The position numbers and the translations under genes were made by a program. A stretch of DNA of 22,168 nt, taken from Parvularia atlantis. Lineage: Eukaryota > Opisthokonta > Rotosphaerida. A model generated the notes under the pieces. That model was not told the origin of the DNA. It worked only from the letters and a program-made list of their open reading frames with translations, and did no database searches. The stretch is from the NCBI GenBank assembly GCA_943704415.1, contig CALSCO010001292.1, positions 1 to 22,168 on the forward strand, in the 5' to 3' direction. Of this stretch, positions 22,047-22,168 are shown piece after piece. Numbering within the stretch: the stretch's first letter is position 1; each line of letters begins with the position of its first letter.

Positions 22047-22168
22047 ACGAGACGGAGAAGAGGGATCCGCCCTGGGGATATCTCTAGCGCCGCGCCGCGT
22101 GACAGAACGTATGCGGAGGGGGGGAGGGGAGTAAACTCGGACGTCGGGCGGGATGGGCGGGCCACGAG
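22047..22168. other. Downstream flank at right edge
   Basis: A G-rich run (near 22120) and a GGGCGG-type motif near the end; no gene is visible in the 122 bases after the stop. Confidence 0.4.

Overview
This window is nuclear DNA from a GC-rich, intron-dense unicellular eukaryote (a protist). Conserved eukaryotic proteins are present (splicing factor SLU7, a BIR-domain protein, class III alcohol dehydrogenase) and can only be read by removing many very short introns. In the nine multi-exon genes I traced, about 76 introns are needed. Most are 44-70 nt, nearly all begin GTGCG or a close variant, and most carry a CTGAC/CTCAC/CTAAC branch site 8-25 nt before the final AG. The lineage cannot be fixed from the sequence; a free-living amoeboid or flagellate protist would fit.

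Layout. Left edge (1-257): the tail of a TnpB/Fanzor-type transposon protein, decayed. 317-2620 (+): a helical-repeat (ARM-like) protein with a 24-bp minisatellite in its second intron. 2744-3919 (-): a secreted protein made of three IPT/TIG domains. 4066-5526 (-): an almost intronless, less GC-biased reading frame resembling the ATPase/nuclease part of Crinkler/RHS-type proteins, probably acquired. 5527-5726: a bidirectional promoter with CCAAT and TGACGTCA elements. 5727-7149 (+): a two-BIR protein of the Bir1/survivin kind. 7213-10296 (-): a low-complexity scaffold with nine KPWE/KPWQ motifs and a second LKKPxxLP repeat. 10384-12352 (-): an unrecognised eleven-exon gene with an acidic run. 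12353-12867: a divergent spacer with a possible P-loop fragment. 12868-14495 (+): glutathione-dependent formaldehyde dehydrogenase. 14576-16522 (-): SLU7. 16559-18854 (-): a single-pass membrane protein with a periplasmic-binding (TroA/BtuF-like) ectodomain. 19147-22046 (+): a TatD-like domain fused to the zinc domain normally found at the C-terminus of YVH1/DUSP12.

The genes do not form one pathway; this is ordinary, very compact protist gene order with alternating divergent and convergent pairs. The most unusual items are the TatD/YVH1-zinc fusion whose TatD half lacks key metal ligands, the KPW(E/Q) repeat protein, conserved-protein evidence for GC-AG introns, a 37-nt intron, and a tandem pair (membrane protein then SLU7) separated by at most 36 nt. 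Exon boundaries come from reading frame, splice motifs and protein family conservation, not transcripts; I state where they are ambiguous.
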